Below are positions 24,248 to 31,624 of a stretch of 45,946 nt of DNA, in pieces (the stretch's first letter is position 1; every line of letters begins with the position of its first letter). The notes under the pieces were generated by a model. The model was not told the origin of the DNA. It searched no databases and saw nothing but the letters and a program-made list of their open reading frames with translations. Position numbers and translations under genes: made by a program. This DNA is from Clostridiales bacterium (lineage in GTDB: Bacteria > Bacillota > Clostridia > Lachnospirales > Lachnospiraceae): assembly GCA_021204045.1 (NCBI GenBank), contig JAJQAA010000062.1, forward strand, positions 1 through 45,946. Reading direction: 5' to 3'.

Positions 24248-26008
24248 TCATACTTCAATGACTTCATACTCATCTCTGGCTTTCAATTTCAGCTTCCGAT
24301 TCAAAAACATCTCGATATTGAACTCATTCTTTTTGTCACAATCCGAGGTGTATTTATAATTCGGATGCTTTGTCAGATCGTACTTGTCCGATAAAAACGG
24401 CCGCACGCCACGCAGTTGCAGGATACATTTGCTGCCATCCAGGACCGCAAGCTCATCGACAGACAACAATTCATGCCCCAGTTTTTGAAAATTTGTTCCA
24501 TAGCTTGGACTATTCCCGCGGGTGTCCGAAGTGTTGTAACTGTCGATTGTCTCTTTCCCCAGCGCCTGGTTCAGCTCCTTTAAGGTGGTCGGCTCTGAAC
24601 CACCCAGAAAGATGCGGGAATCCATGTTGCCGATGATGGTGTCGGCGTTATCCTTATAAATCGCTTTCAGCTGACTCTGCGCCTGCAGCACCAGACAAGC
24701 CGAAATTTCGCGGCTACGGATGGTCGCTACCAGCTTTTCCAGGTTGGGAATCTGTCCGATGTTCGCACATTCGTCGATCAGGCAGCGCACGTGAACCGGC
24801 AGCCTGCCTCCATACACATCATCCGCTTTTTCACATAATAAATTGAAAAGCTGCGTGTAGATCATAGAGATCAGGAAATTAAATGTGCTGTCCGTATCTG
24901 ACATGATTAAAAACAGAGCTGAGCGCTTATCACCCAGGGTATCCAGCTCCAGTTCATCATATGCTGTGATCTCCCTCAGCTCCTGAATATCGAACGGCGC
25001 AAGTCGCGCGCCACAACTAATCAGGATCGACTTTGCCGTCTTCCCGGCGGCTAATTTGTAAAGTCTGTATTGCCGTCCGGCAAAATTTCCTGGCTTGCGT
25101 TTTTCCAGATCTTCAAACATCAGATCCACCGGATTCTGGAACTCCTCATCATCCTCGCGCACCTCCATGGCATTCAAAAACTCCAGCAGAGTCGCAAAAT
25201 TCTGTTCCTCCACCGGAGCTTCGTAATGAATATAAGCAATCAGTGCCGTGTACAGCAGCTTCTCACTTTTTTCCCAGAACTCGTCGCCGCCTTTTGACTC
25301 TCCCTTCGTGTTTGCAATCAACGTGGTGACCAGCTTTAAGATATCCTTCTCGCCATGGAGATAAGCAAATGGATTGTAATGCATGGACTTCTTAAAATTG
25401 ATGGTATTAAAGACCTTAATCCGATAGTGATAATGCTGGAGCGCGTTGCCGCACTCCGTTAAAACAGAACCTTTTGGGTCAGTAATTACAAATGAAACCG
25501 GATATTTTTTTGAAGAACACTGTAATAAATTCGGTTTCAACCAGAACCTTGTCTTGCCGCTTCCGGAGCCGCCTACGATCAGCACGTTCTTATTTCGCGC
25601 GTTGGCAGGATTCGAGGGCCGGTTGTTCATCATGAGCTGTTCGCTTTTCGTAAGAATGATATTATTCTCGAACACCGGATCGACAAACGGTTCAATGTCC
25701 TTTGCCGTCCCCCACCGTGCTGAACCATACTCTGTTCCATGGCGATACTTTTTTGCGTTCTTTCCTTTTAGGTACACCGCCAGCCGGAGCGCCACGCCGC
25801 ACAGAAGACCAACCATCAAATCAAACGGATGAAAACTTGGCAGCGGATTGGAAAATACCAGTGAGAAGGAAGAAATCAATGACATTATCTTCTCCGAAGT
25901 ATCGATACCATCCATCAGTCTCCACACTTCCCCCAGATTCGTGGCAAAAAGCCCCAGGATCACATAGGGCAAATGCAGGATAAACTGTTTCTTTGTCTTC
26001 TCACTCAT
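24248..26008 (-). CDS. VirD4/TraG-like type IV coupling ATPase
   Basis: The 586-aa protein links the relaxosome to the channel. Two N-terminal membrane segments (about 10-27 and 60-78) precede the ATPase, with Walker A V-G-G-S-G-S-G-K-T (about 142) and Walker B V-R-C-L-I-D-E-C-A-N-I-G (about 406), then I-I-G-N-M-D-S-R-I-F-L-G-G and S-C-x-L-R-G. The ATG overlaps the PcfB-type stop by four bases. A coupling protein selects substrates by C-terminal signals, which makes it a candidate receptor for the SVL tail motif. Confidence 0.93.
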   Translation of the reverse strand: MSEKTKKQFILHLPYVILGLFATNLGEVWRLMDGIDTSEKIMSLISSFSLVFSNPLPSFHPFDLMVGLLCGVALRLAVYLKGKNAKKYRHGTEYGSARWGTAKDIEPFVDPVFENNIILTKSEQLMMNNRPSNPANARNKNVLIVGGSGSGKTRFWLKPNLLQCSSKKYPVSFVITDPKGSVLTECGNALQHYHYRIKVFNTINFKKSMHYNPFAYLHGEKDILKLVTTLIANTKGESKGGDEFWEKSEKLLYTALIAYIHYEAPVEEQNFATLLEFLNAMEVREDDEEFQNPVDLMFEDLEKRKPGNFAGRQYRLYKLAAGKTAKSILISCGARLAPFDIQELREITAYDELELDTLGDKRSALFLIMSDTDSTFNFLISMIYTQLFNLLCEKADDVYGGRLPVHVRCLIDECANIGQIPNLEKLVATIRSREISACLVLQAQSQLKAIYKDNADTIIGNMDSRIFLGGSEPTTLKELNQALGKETIDSYNTSDTRGNSPSYGTNFQKLGHELLSVDELAVLDGSKCILQLRGVRPFLSDKYDLTKHPNYKYTSDCDKKNEFNIEMFLNRKLKLKARDEYEVIEV

Positions 26009-26478
26009 ATATCACGCTCCTGCACTTTCTCACGCACCTTTTTCGGCAACACCGCTACCAGTTCTTTAAACTTATTGAGCTGTGCAAGGACACTGGTCTT
26101 TTCCTCCCGATTCAGTCGCTTTGCCTGATACTCGTTAAATGCTGCTGCAAGTGCATCCGCGTCGCGAGCTTTGAAAAAAACCAGATATTTCGGCGGCCTC
26201 ACGCTCTGATCCTTTTTGATGGCATAATCAATTCCGTATTTATTGGCAATCCGCTCAAAATCCCGGATGCCCGTTGTGGAAATATCCAGGCTCGACACGC
26301 CCTGTCCCTGCCCGATCAGCTTTTTCACTGACTGCTTTCCGTGGGGGATTTCTTCTTTTGATTTCTCTTTGGCACGGTACTGCATATATTTCCGATAACC
26401 CGTCATAAGCGTCCGTCCCGTCAGCTTCGTTGTCGAAATCATCAGGTTAATTGTTTTATTTTCCACTTCCTCCTGCAT
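26005..26478 (-). CDS. PcfB/DUF3801-family protein with SVL tail motif
   Basis: The 157-aa protein starts MQEEVENKTINLMISTTKLTGRT, the PcfB/DUF3801 opening, and contains D-F-E-R-I-A-N-K-Y-G-I-D-Y-A-I and a ferredoxin-like Y-L-V-F-F-K-A-R-D-A-D-A-L. In related conjugation systems PcfB-type genes accompany the coupling protein. The C-terminal 32 residues begin EKTSVLAQLNKFK, the motif shared by five element proteins. GAGGAGG precedes the ATG, and the stop overlaps the VirD4 start (ATGA). Confidence 0.85.
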   Translation of the reverse strand: MQEEVENKTINLMISTTKLTGRTLMTGYRKYMQYRAKEKSKEEIPHGKQSVKKLIGQGQGVSSLDISTTGIRDFERIANKYGIDYAIKKDQSVRPPKYLVFFKARDADALAAAFNEYQAKRLNREEKTSVLAQLNKFKELVAVLPKKVREKVQERDI

Positions 26479-26584
26479 AGGTCACCTCCTCATACATAGT
26501 CTTTCCTGTGTCTCCTTTCTGGTCTCCGCCTCAACAGTCACCATCTTTTTCAGAGTTTTAGCAATCGTAACATCTGCGTATCCC

Positions 26585-26932
26585 CTAAATACGGAACGCC
26601 GGAAAATCCTGCCCGTCAGCGCACAGCGTCACCGTCTGCATCTCAAAAATGCGTCTTATGTCCTGAGTTTCCAGACTGCTCACAGACCCGATGTCGCCGT
26701 CACAGATTGGTTTATAAATCATCGCTTTCCCATACAGGAACCGATCTTTCCCCAGTGTAATCACCTGCCGCCCACTGTAGATCATAGGCAGGTCATACAT
26801 CGGCACCATCCCCCTGATGGGGTCAAGCACCAGCAAGGGACCCATTGCTTTCTCCGCCTCTGAAAGTTTCATGGCACGGGTATCTTTCCCTGGCTCCACC
26901 ACCAATACAATCTCGTTGTCAACCAGCATCAT
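26585..26932 (-). CDS. Unrecognised conserved element protein, 115 aa
   Basis: A soluble, mostly beta protein: M-M-L-V-D-N-E-I-V-L-V-V-E-P-G followed by R-A-M-K-L-S-E-A-E-K-A-M-G-P-L and later G-R-Q-V-I-T-L-G-K-D-R-F-L-Y-G. No family comes to mind. The chosen ATG at 26932 overlaps the previous stop (ATGA) and follows GGAGG; the next codon is also ATG. It lies between parB and the PcfB gene with about 106 non-coding bases after it. Confidence 0.65.
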   Translation of the reverse strand: MMLVDNEIVLVVEPGKDTRAMKLSEAEKAMGPLLVLDPIRGMVPMYDLPMIYSGRQVITLGKDRFLYGKAMIYKPICDGDIGSVSSLETQDIRRIFEMQTVTLCADGQDFPAFRI

Positions 26933-27195
26933 CTCCCCTCCTTCACATTCCACATGATCTTGCTACCATCTATCTTGATGAGCCCACAAGCTTCACACAC
27001 TTTCAAGAAAGCATAACAAAATACACTCAGCTCATCTGTTGCATCTTCCTCGTTTTCGCCCTCCTCGGCTACTTCTTCAACCTCCTCAAACATTTCTTCG
27101 TCTTCGTCCGAAAACTCATCCTCTGACACAACGAAATCGTCAAAATTAGGGATAAGGTTAATGTCTCCATAAATATTCACGTTAATGTCTCTCAT
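26929..27195 (-). CDS. Small acidic protein
   Basis: The 88-aa protein starts MRDINVNIYGDINLIPNFDDF, passes through a Glu/Asp-rich middle (E-D-E-E-M-F-E-E-V-E-E-V-A-E-E) and ends with D-E-L-S-V-F-C-Y-A-F-L-K-V-C-E-A-C-G-L-I-K-I. The C-terminal part could be a small winged or helical domain with a Cys pair. The frame is open to 27375, but ATG at 27195 has AAGGAGG six bases before it. Family unknown; an acidic, DNA-mimic-like role is speculative. Confidence 0.65.
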   Translation of the reverse strand: MRDINVNIYGDINLIPNFDDFVVSEDEFSDEDEEMFEEVEEVAEEGENEEDATDELSVFCYAFLKVCEACGLIKIDGSKIMWNVKEGR

Positions 27196-27224
27196 ACTGT
27201 TCCTCCTTGTCTGTTTCTGGCCAT

Positions 27225-27247
27225 TAAAAAAACACCCTGCGGGTGCT
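27225..27247 (-). terminator. Terminator after parB
   Basis: Minus-strand GCACCC-GCA-GGGTG followed by TTTTTTT, 18 bases after the parB stop and before the ribosome binding site of the acidic protein. Confidence 0.8.
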
Positions 27248-27262
27248 TGCTTCATGGTCATA

Positions 27263-28189
27263 CTATCTGTTCTGTTGTCTCTCTTTCTTTTTCTGCCACT
27301 GTTCCAGCAGCCGGATAATGGTATCCTCCATCTGTTTGGGTGTATAAGAACGGGGGAAATATTTCCGCAGTACATCCTGCTTAATTGTCACCTTATCCAG
27401 GTCACTTTTCTTCTCTTCGTTCATAATGTCTTCCATCACTTCCAGCGTACACTTCCCTTCCTGACTGAGTTTCTTTAAACGCAGTGCCTGGGAAAGCGAC
27501 GGCATGGCCTGTGCATAATCCATTGCTTCCAGAAGATCCTGCTGTTCTTCCGGTTTCAAATAGGACAGTTCTACCGCGGGATTGAACGCGATCTTTTTCG
27601 TATCCACCATCTCCAATAACTCGGGAATCAGTTCTGTGAGACGGATGAAGCGCTGAACCTGCTTTGCACTATCATTCGCTTCTTTTGCGATAACATCTAC
27701 TGAACGTAACTTCTGGCCAAATTGGCCAGAAGTTAAATCTGTCCTTTGACCCTGATGATTTATTGCTCCCAGCTTCATCTTATAAGCAAATGCTCTCTCA
27801 CTCGGCAGCACCGTCTCCCGTTGCAGGTTACTGTCTACCATCAAAATCGTGGCGGCATCATCGTCCAGATTTCTCACAATGACAGGCATTGTCTTATTTC
27901 CGATCAACTCACAGGCATGATGTCTTCTGTGTCCTGCAATCAATTCATACCCTCCTTCCGGGAGAGGACGCGCTATCGCCGGGGCAAGCACTCCGTATCT
28001 GGCGACGCTCTCAACCGTTCTCTGCATAGCTTCATCATCCAGCACCTTGAACGGGTGATTTTTAAACGGGCGCAGTTCTGACAGCGGAATCTCCTGCACT
28101 TTCTCCAACTTTTCATCAGCCCTACTTTCCTCAGTGGAAAAAATATCATCGTAGCTGGTCAAGCTGATGTTTGTGCCTTTTTTCGGCAT
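27263..28189 (-). CDS. parB: ParB/Spo0J-family partition protein
   Basis: 308 residues. The N-terminal ParB domain has L-R-P-F-K-N-H-P-F-K-V, G-Y-E-L-I-A-G-H-R-R-H-H-A (about 83-95) and R-N-L-D-D-D-A-A-T-I-L-M-V-D-S-N-L-Q-R-E. A helix-turn-helix region follows (about 170-200), with Q-V-Q-R-F-I-R-L-T-E-L-I-P-E-L-L. It overlaps parA by 44 bases and uses GGAGG inside the parA end. Together with ParA and RepA it suggests that the excised element replicates and partitions. A 29-base near-perfect palindrome lies within the gene (27707-27735). Confidence 0.92.
   Translation of the reverse strand: MPKKGTNISLTSYDDIFSTEESRADEKLEKVQEIPLSELRPFKNHPFKVLDDEAMQRTVESVARYGVLAPAIARPLPEGGYELIAGHRRHHACELIGNKTMPVIVRNLDDDAATILMVDSNLQRETVLPSERAFAYKMKLGAINHQGQRTDLTSGQFGQKLRSVDVIAKEANDSAKQVQRFIRLTELIPELLEMVDTKKIAFNPAVELSYLKPEEQQDLLEAMDYAQAMPSLSQALRLKKLSQEGKCTLEVMEDIMNEEKKSDLDKVTIKQDVLRKYFPRSYTPKQMEDTIIRLLEQWQKKKERQQNR
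27707..27735. repeat. 29-base near-perfect palindrome inside parB
   Basis: Arms of 13 bases (27707-27719 and 27723-27735) match perfectly around AAT; the core is TTCTGGCCA / TGGCCAGAA. It encodes T-S-G-Q-F-G-Q-K-L in ParB. It does not resemble the chromosomal parS consensus. A centromere-like or autoregulatory site is possible. Confidence 0.75.
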
Positions 28190-28973
28190 CCTTTAACACC
28201 TCCTTTGTCAATGCCCGGTAGGCTTCCGCTACTTTTCCTTTCGGGTCATGCTCATAAATGCTTTTGCCCTCCGCGCTGGTCTCGGCGGCACGGACAGAGC
28301 GGGGAATATCCGCGGAAAATACCTTGATCTTACTTCCGTAGGTTTCCCGGATAAGGCTGCTGATTTCTTTCGCATAATTTGTCCGCGAATCTACCATTGT
28401 CAGGAGAATTCCCTCAATCCGCAGTTTCTGGTTAATCTGTCGCCTCACCTTGCTTACCGTCTGGAGAAGCTGCTCCAGACCTTTGGCGGAAAGATACTGC
28501 GCCTGCACTGGGATCAGCACATTATCTGCCGCCGCCAGAGCGTTGATTGTCAGCATCCCCAGGCTCGGCATACAGTCCAGCAGAATAAAATCATATTCCC
28601 GCCGCACAGTATCCAGATACTGCTTTAAAATCGTCTCGCGGCTCATGGCATTGACCAGCGACACCTCCAGACCGGACAGCATGATATTTGCCGGCATCAG
28701 GTCAACACCCTCCTCATGGTGCAGGATACCTTCTCCGGGTGAAATAACTTCCTCTGCCTTGACCTTCTCCATCATTTCTGCCAACGTGGGAGAAAGATCA
28801 TCCGGCTTCGGATAGCCTAACGCGATAGTCAGACTTGCCTGCGGATCTGAATCAACCAGCAATACCTTCTTCCCTTCCTGTGCCAGTCCCACACCGAGAT
28901 TCTCGCACGTTGTGGTCTTTCCGACCCCGCCTTTCTGGTTTGCGACTGCCAGGACAGTGGCTTTCTTTGCCAT
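28146..28973 (-). CDS. parA: ParA/Soj-family partition ATPase
   Basis: 275 residues with the deviant Walker A N-Q-K-G-G-V-G-K-T-T (about 12-21), switch D-S-D-P-Q-A-S-L-T and Walker B Y-D-F-I-L-L-D-C-M-P-S-L-G. It should form DNA-bound gradients that position the excised element with ParB. GGAAG lies upstream of the ATG and the gene follows repA by 27 bases. Standard length and intact motifs. Confidence 0.94.
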   Translation of the reverse strand: MAKKATVLAVANQKGGVGKTTTCENLGVGLAQEGKKVLLVDSDPQASLTIALGYPKPDDLSPTLAEMMEKVKAEEVISPGEGILHHEEGVDLMPANIMLSGLEVSLVNAMSRETILKQYLDTVRREYDFILLDCMPSLGMLTINALAAADNVLIPVQAQYLSAKGLEQLLQTVSKVRRQINQKLRIEGILLTMVDSRTNYAKEISSLIRETYGSKIKVFSADIPRSVRAAETSAEGKSIYEHDPKGKVAEAYRALTKEVLKDAEKRHKHQLDQLR

Positions 28974-29000
28974 TTTCTCACTTCCTTTCTTTTCATAGTT

Positions 29001-29909
29001 TTAAGGCCCGTGGACCATGTCGTGACTTACAAGCGAAGAATAGTAGTTACTGATCGTCATTGGCGCGTTATAGAGAGCAGCCAGAAGATACTGTTTCATA
29101 TTCCGCACTTTCGTGGTATTCTCTTTCATGCAGCAAATCACAAACTGAATATGCTCGCTGTTCAGCTTCATAAACCAGCTCTTTACCACCTGAGACGGCT
29201 TATCGTCACCCGCAATCCGAATCACCTTCCGCTGCGTGCAGCAGGTATCAATTACCAGCTCCAATATCTCGTCCAGCATCTCCCGCTCATAAGGATAATC
29301 GTGAACCAAACTCTCATAACCGAACTGTTCCAGAAAATACTCCCGAACGCTCTCCCGATCACGCAGCCATTCCTCCTCCACTCCATTCGGCATAGAAGAA
29401 AAGAATGAATCCGTATCACTATCAGTATCATTCATATCAGTATTATTACCGTGTCTTTCTGACACTTCCAAAGATGTCATTTCGACACTTCCGGATATGT
29501 CATTTTGACATTTCCAGGAATGCCTATTCACCATGTCATCCACAGGATAATCCACATGATCCCCGATAAAGTTTTTGACATAAATCAGGTTGGGTCTGCA
29601 CAGTCCCTGCCTCCTGCGTTCAATCAGCCCGGCTTTCTTTTCCAGCTCAGAGAGTAGCACGCTCACCTTTTTGTTTCCACAGGACAGTGCTTCCATGATC
29701 TCCTCAATCGTGAAAATGATATAAACGCGCCCTGCTTCATCCGTCCAACCGTTCCTGGCCGAAAGCTCCATCCGGTCAAGCAGAATACCGTAAAGGATCT
29801 TTGCATCTGTGGACACACCCCGGAACCGTTCATCTGTAAACAGAACCTTGGGAATCCGATAAAATGAAAACTGTTTCGCCTGCGGGCCGTAAAAATAATC
29901 AAAGGACAC
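29001..29909 (-). CDS. repA: Replication initiator RepA (RepA_N type, DUF6017-like C-terminus)
   Basis: 302 residues starting M-S-F-D-Y-F-Y-G-P-Q-A-K-Q-F-S-F-Y-R-I-P-K, then F-R-G-V-S-T-D-A-K-I-L-Y-G-I-L-L-D-R-M and I-F-T-I-E-E-I-M-E-A-L, the winged-helix RepA_N domain. The C-terminal part contains D-E-I-L-E-L-V-I-D-T-C and the Y-L-L-A-A-L-Y-N-A-P block of element initiators. The start is GTG at 29909, directly after the TGA of a 21-codon ORF, with GGTGGGGA upstream. It probably primes autonomous replication of the circular form. Confidence 0.9.
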   Translation of the reverse strand: MSFDYFYGPQAKQFSFYRIPKVLFTDERFRGVSTDAKILYGILLDRMELSARNGWTDEAGRVYIIFTIEEIMEALSCGNKKVSVLLSELEKKAGLIERRRQGLCRPNLIYVKNFIGDHVDYPVDDMVNRHSWKCQNDISGSVEMTSLEVSERHGNNTDMNDTDSDTDSFFSSMPNGVEEEWLRDRESVREYFLEQFGYESLVHDYPYEREMLDEILELVIDTCCTQRKVIRIAGDDKPSQVVKSWFMKLNSEHIQFVICCMKENTTKVRNMKQYLLAALYNAPMTISNYYSSLVSHDMVHGP

Positions 29910-29975
29910 TCATCCCCACCACCTCCTGCCTGAACACCGGCCCGGAAACCTGTAATCATCATATCTTCGTTCCAT
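29910..29975 (-). CDS. Putative 21-codon leader peptide coupled to repA
   Basis: A short frame begins at ATG 29975 after GAGG with a seven-base spacer, reads MERRYDDYRFPGRCSGRRWW plus Gly, and stops with TGA immediately before the repA GTG. The repA ribosome binding site (GGAGGTGGTGGGG) is inside this ORF, so its translation should affect repA expression. It is basic and aromatic. Too short for firm gene prediction; the position is the main argument. Confidence 0.45.
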   Translation of the reverse strand: MERRYDDYRFPGRCSGRRWWG

Positions 29976-29984
29976 GATCACGCC

Positions 29985-31007
29985 TCACATGCTCAGCGCC
30001 GGCTCATTCCTCGAAACAACTGCTCCACTCTTTCTTGGAACCACATTTGCTTTATACTCCTCCAGGCTTTTCAAAACGGAAGGTCTTTCTTCCTCTTTTC
30101 CCCTCATACGAACATCAAACTTCTCCGCCAGCTCGAACACCTTCTCCTGACAGTCATAATGATAAACCCGGTTCGTAAGCCGCTCCTCAGGTGGCACCTG
30201 CGTCTCATTAATCTCGCCTACCATTGCTTCCATTTCCTGATAAGTCATAAGCCCATTATCAGGAACCATAATGACCTCATGAATCGAGGAAGGAAGAATA
30301 AAGAAATTTCCGTTCATCTTTTCCTCCGCCGTATCCATAAACCCCGGATATGCGATCACGCCGGCTCCGTTCATCTTTTCCGGATTCGTTGCCACAAAAA
30401 GATCTGGTGCGCCGCCGACCTCCTCTGGTTCCATTCCCATGAGTTCAGCAATCACTTCATTCATGCCCAGGATAACAAACGGCTGTCTTTCCTGCGCGGA
30501 TTTCAGAGCATCCTGATGAAGCTGCTCCACGCTGATACCGTAACCATGCAGCGTCTCATTTGTAATCAGGATACTGGCTGCACTGCCGTCAACCTGTCCC
30601 ATGTCAATATAATATACCAGGCACATATCCTCCATATCATGGTGCGGAATTGTTAAAAGTCTGTCCTCATTTTCCTCCCTTCCAACGAGCTGGACAGTCA
30701 GCCTTTCTTTCACCTGATCGTAATCTTTAATACTATTGAGCGGGATCTGCATTTCGCGTGCCTGCGCTTCACGCACAGTCTCGATAATGCCTGTCAGAAT
30801 CTGGCGATAATCCTGTCCCTCTTCAAATCTGTGGTGAAAAACTTCCAGATTTAAAGAAACCGCCATAATGCCGTCTTCGGGTTTCACAGAAATTCCATAG
30901 TACGACTTACCCTGTAGCTTCTGGACATTTCTCACAGATACCTCATTTCCAGGCATCATTGCTTCGAGATCCTGCTTCACCTTGTCCAAGAACTCTCTGT
31001 ACTCCAT
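29985..31007 (-). CDS. DUF5688-family protein with SVL tail motif
   Basis: The 340-aa soluble protein starts MEYREFLDKVKQDLEAMMPG and contains V-Q-K-L-Q-G-K-S-Y-Y-G-I-S-V, L-E-V-F-H-H-R-F-E-E-G and M-C-L-V-Y-Y-I-D-M, which fit DUF5688, a family common in Clostridial elements and also on chromosomes. Function is unknown. The C-terminal 34 residues start ERPSVLKSLEEYK, the tail shared with four other element proteins. It lies ahead of repA in the first operon of the element, with a purine-rich stretch before the ATG. Confidence 0.82.
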   Translation of the reverse strand: MEYREFLDKVKQDLEAMMPGNEVSVRNVQKLQGKSYYGISVKPEDGIMAVSLNLEVFHHRFEEGQDYRQILTGIIETVREAQAREMQIPLNSIKDYDQVKERLTVQLVGREENEDRLLTIPHHDMEDMCLVYYIDMGQVDGSAASILITNETLHGYGISVEQLHQDALKSAQERQPFVILGMNEVIAELMGMEPEEVGGAPDLFVATNPEKMNGAGVIAYPGFMDTAEEKMNGNFFILPSSIHEVIMVPDNGLMTYQEMEAMVGEINETQVPPEERLTNRVYHYDCQEKVFELAEKFDVRMRGKEEERPSVLKSLEEYKANVVPRKSGAVVSRNEPALSM

Positions 31008-31030
31008 TTTTTTCCTCTCTTTCCCGGTTT

Positions 31031-31135
31031 CTACCGATTATTTTCCGCGCCGCAGCCATTGCAGAAAGCACAAGAAATTTTAGAATTGTCTGAAAGCATC
31101 AGCCGCTGCCACAATGAGACACTAAAGCTCCTCAT
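31031..31135 (-). CDS. Possible 34-aa Cys-rich small protein
   Basis: The frame starts MRSFSVSLWQRLMLSDNSK and ends with a C-A-F-C-N-G-C-G-A-E cluster. It lies between the second Cys-rich gene and the DUF5688 gene. The ribosome binding site is weak (CTGAG), so this could be a chance frame. I report it because the neighbours on one side are also small Cys-cluster proteins. Confidence 0.35.
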   Translation of the reverse strand: MRSFSVSLWQRLMLSDNSKISCAFCNGCGAENNR

Positions 31136-31148
31136 CTCAGTATGATTT

Positions 31149-31370
31149 TCAGGAAAACCGATCTTTGGATAACGGTTTTTTGCGAAACACATCGACATCT
31201 TTTTTGTAGTAACATTCTGCAAAAAAACACTTTCGATATTTAAAGTTCGGCTGATAAAAAATACATTGCTGGCAGGAAGCTGATCGAGAGCTACTTTTCC
31301 CATTATCCTTTTCCGCCCTTTGCAACATCCGCTCAAAATGGCGAAACTCGCCATTATCTTTTATACTCAT
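31149..31370 (-). CDS. Small Cys-rich protein, second of a pair
   Basis: The 73-aa protein starts MSIKDNGEFRHFERMLQRAEK and has the cluster S-C-Q-Q-C-I-F-Y-Q-x(6)-C-F-F-A-E-C-Y-Y. The arrangement C-x2-C-x-F-[FY]-x(n)-C-x(4-5)-C-Y-Y is the same as in the gene just upstream, so the two are probably paralogues or parts of one metal-binding family. GGAGG precedes the ATG by eight bases and the 5' end overlaps the previous stop by four bases (ATGA). Confidence 0.65.
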   Translation of the reverse strand: MSIKDNGEFRHFERMLQRAEKDNGKSSSRSASCQQCIFYQPNFKYRKCFFAECYYKKDVDVFRKKPLSKDRFS

Positions 31371-31624
31371 TTGCGCCACCTCCTTAACGTTGCATCTAGC
31401 TCCTGATAGCATGAAAGTGTCACACATGGACGTTCACGCGCATAGGGACAGGTATCGCATTTTGTCTTCTTAGGGATCTCCGCCAGATAATAACAGTTAT
31501 TCCTGCCGAGAACACACCCTTTCTTATTGTTCTTCCAGAAAAAACAATTCTTGCAGGAAGACGGCCGGTCAGCGTAATATCTGACTCCATCAATAACAAT
31601 CGTTCTTTTCAGATTCTGGGACAT
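31367..31624 (-). CDS. Small Cys-rich protein, first gene of the element's leading operon
   Basis: The 85-aa protein starts MSQNLKRTIVIDGVRYYADRP, then S-C-K-N-C-F-F-W-K-N-N-K-K-G-C-V-L-G-R-N-N-C-Y-Y-L-A-E and a second cluster C-D-T-C-P-Y-A-R-E-R-P-C. Eight Cys residues suggest one or two zinc sites. ATG at 31624 has GGAGG upstream; the longer open frame crosses a terminator-like hairpin and is not plausible. I recall similar small proteins at this end of CTn elements; function unknown. Confidence 0.75.
   Translation of the reverse strand: MSQNLKRTIVIDGVRYYADRPSSCKNCFFWKNNKKGCVLGRNNCYYLAEIPKKTKCDTCPYARERPCVTLSCYQELDATLRRWRK

Noticed and set aside
29663-29962. 99-codon frame overlapping the repA start
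   Set aside because: Shadow of repA and of the short leader ORF; no family features.
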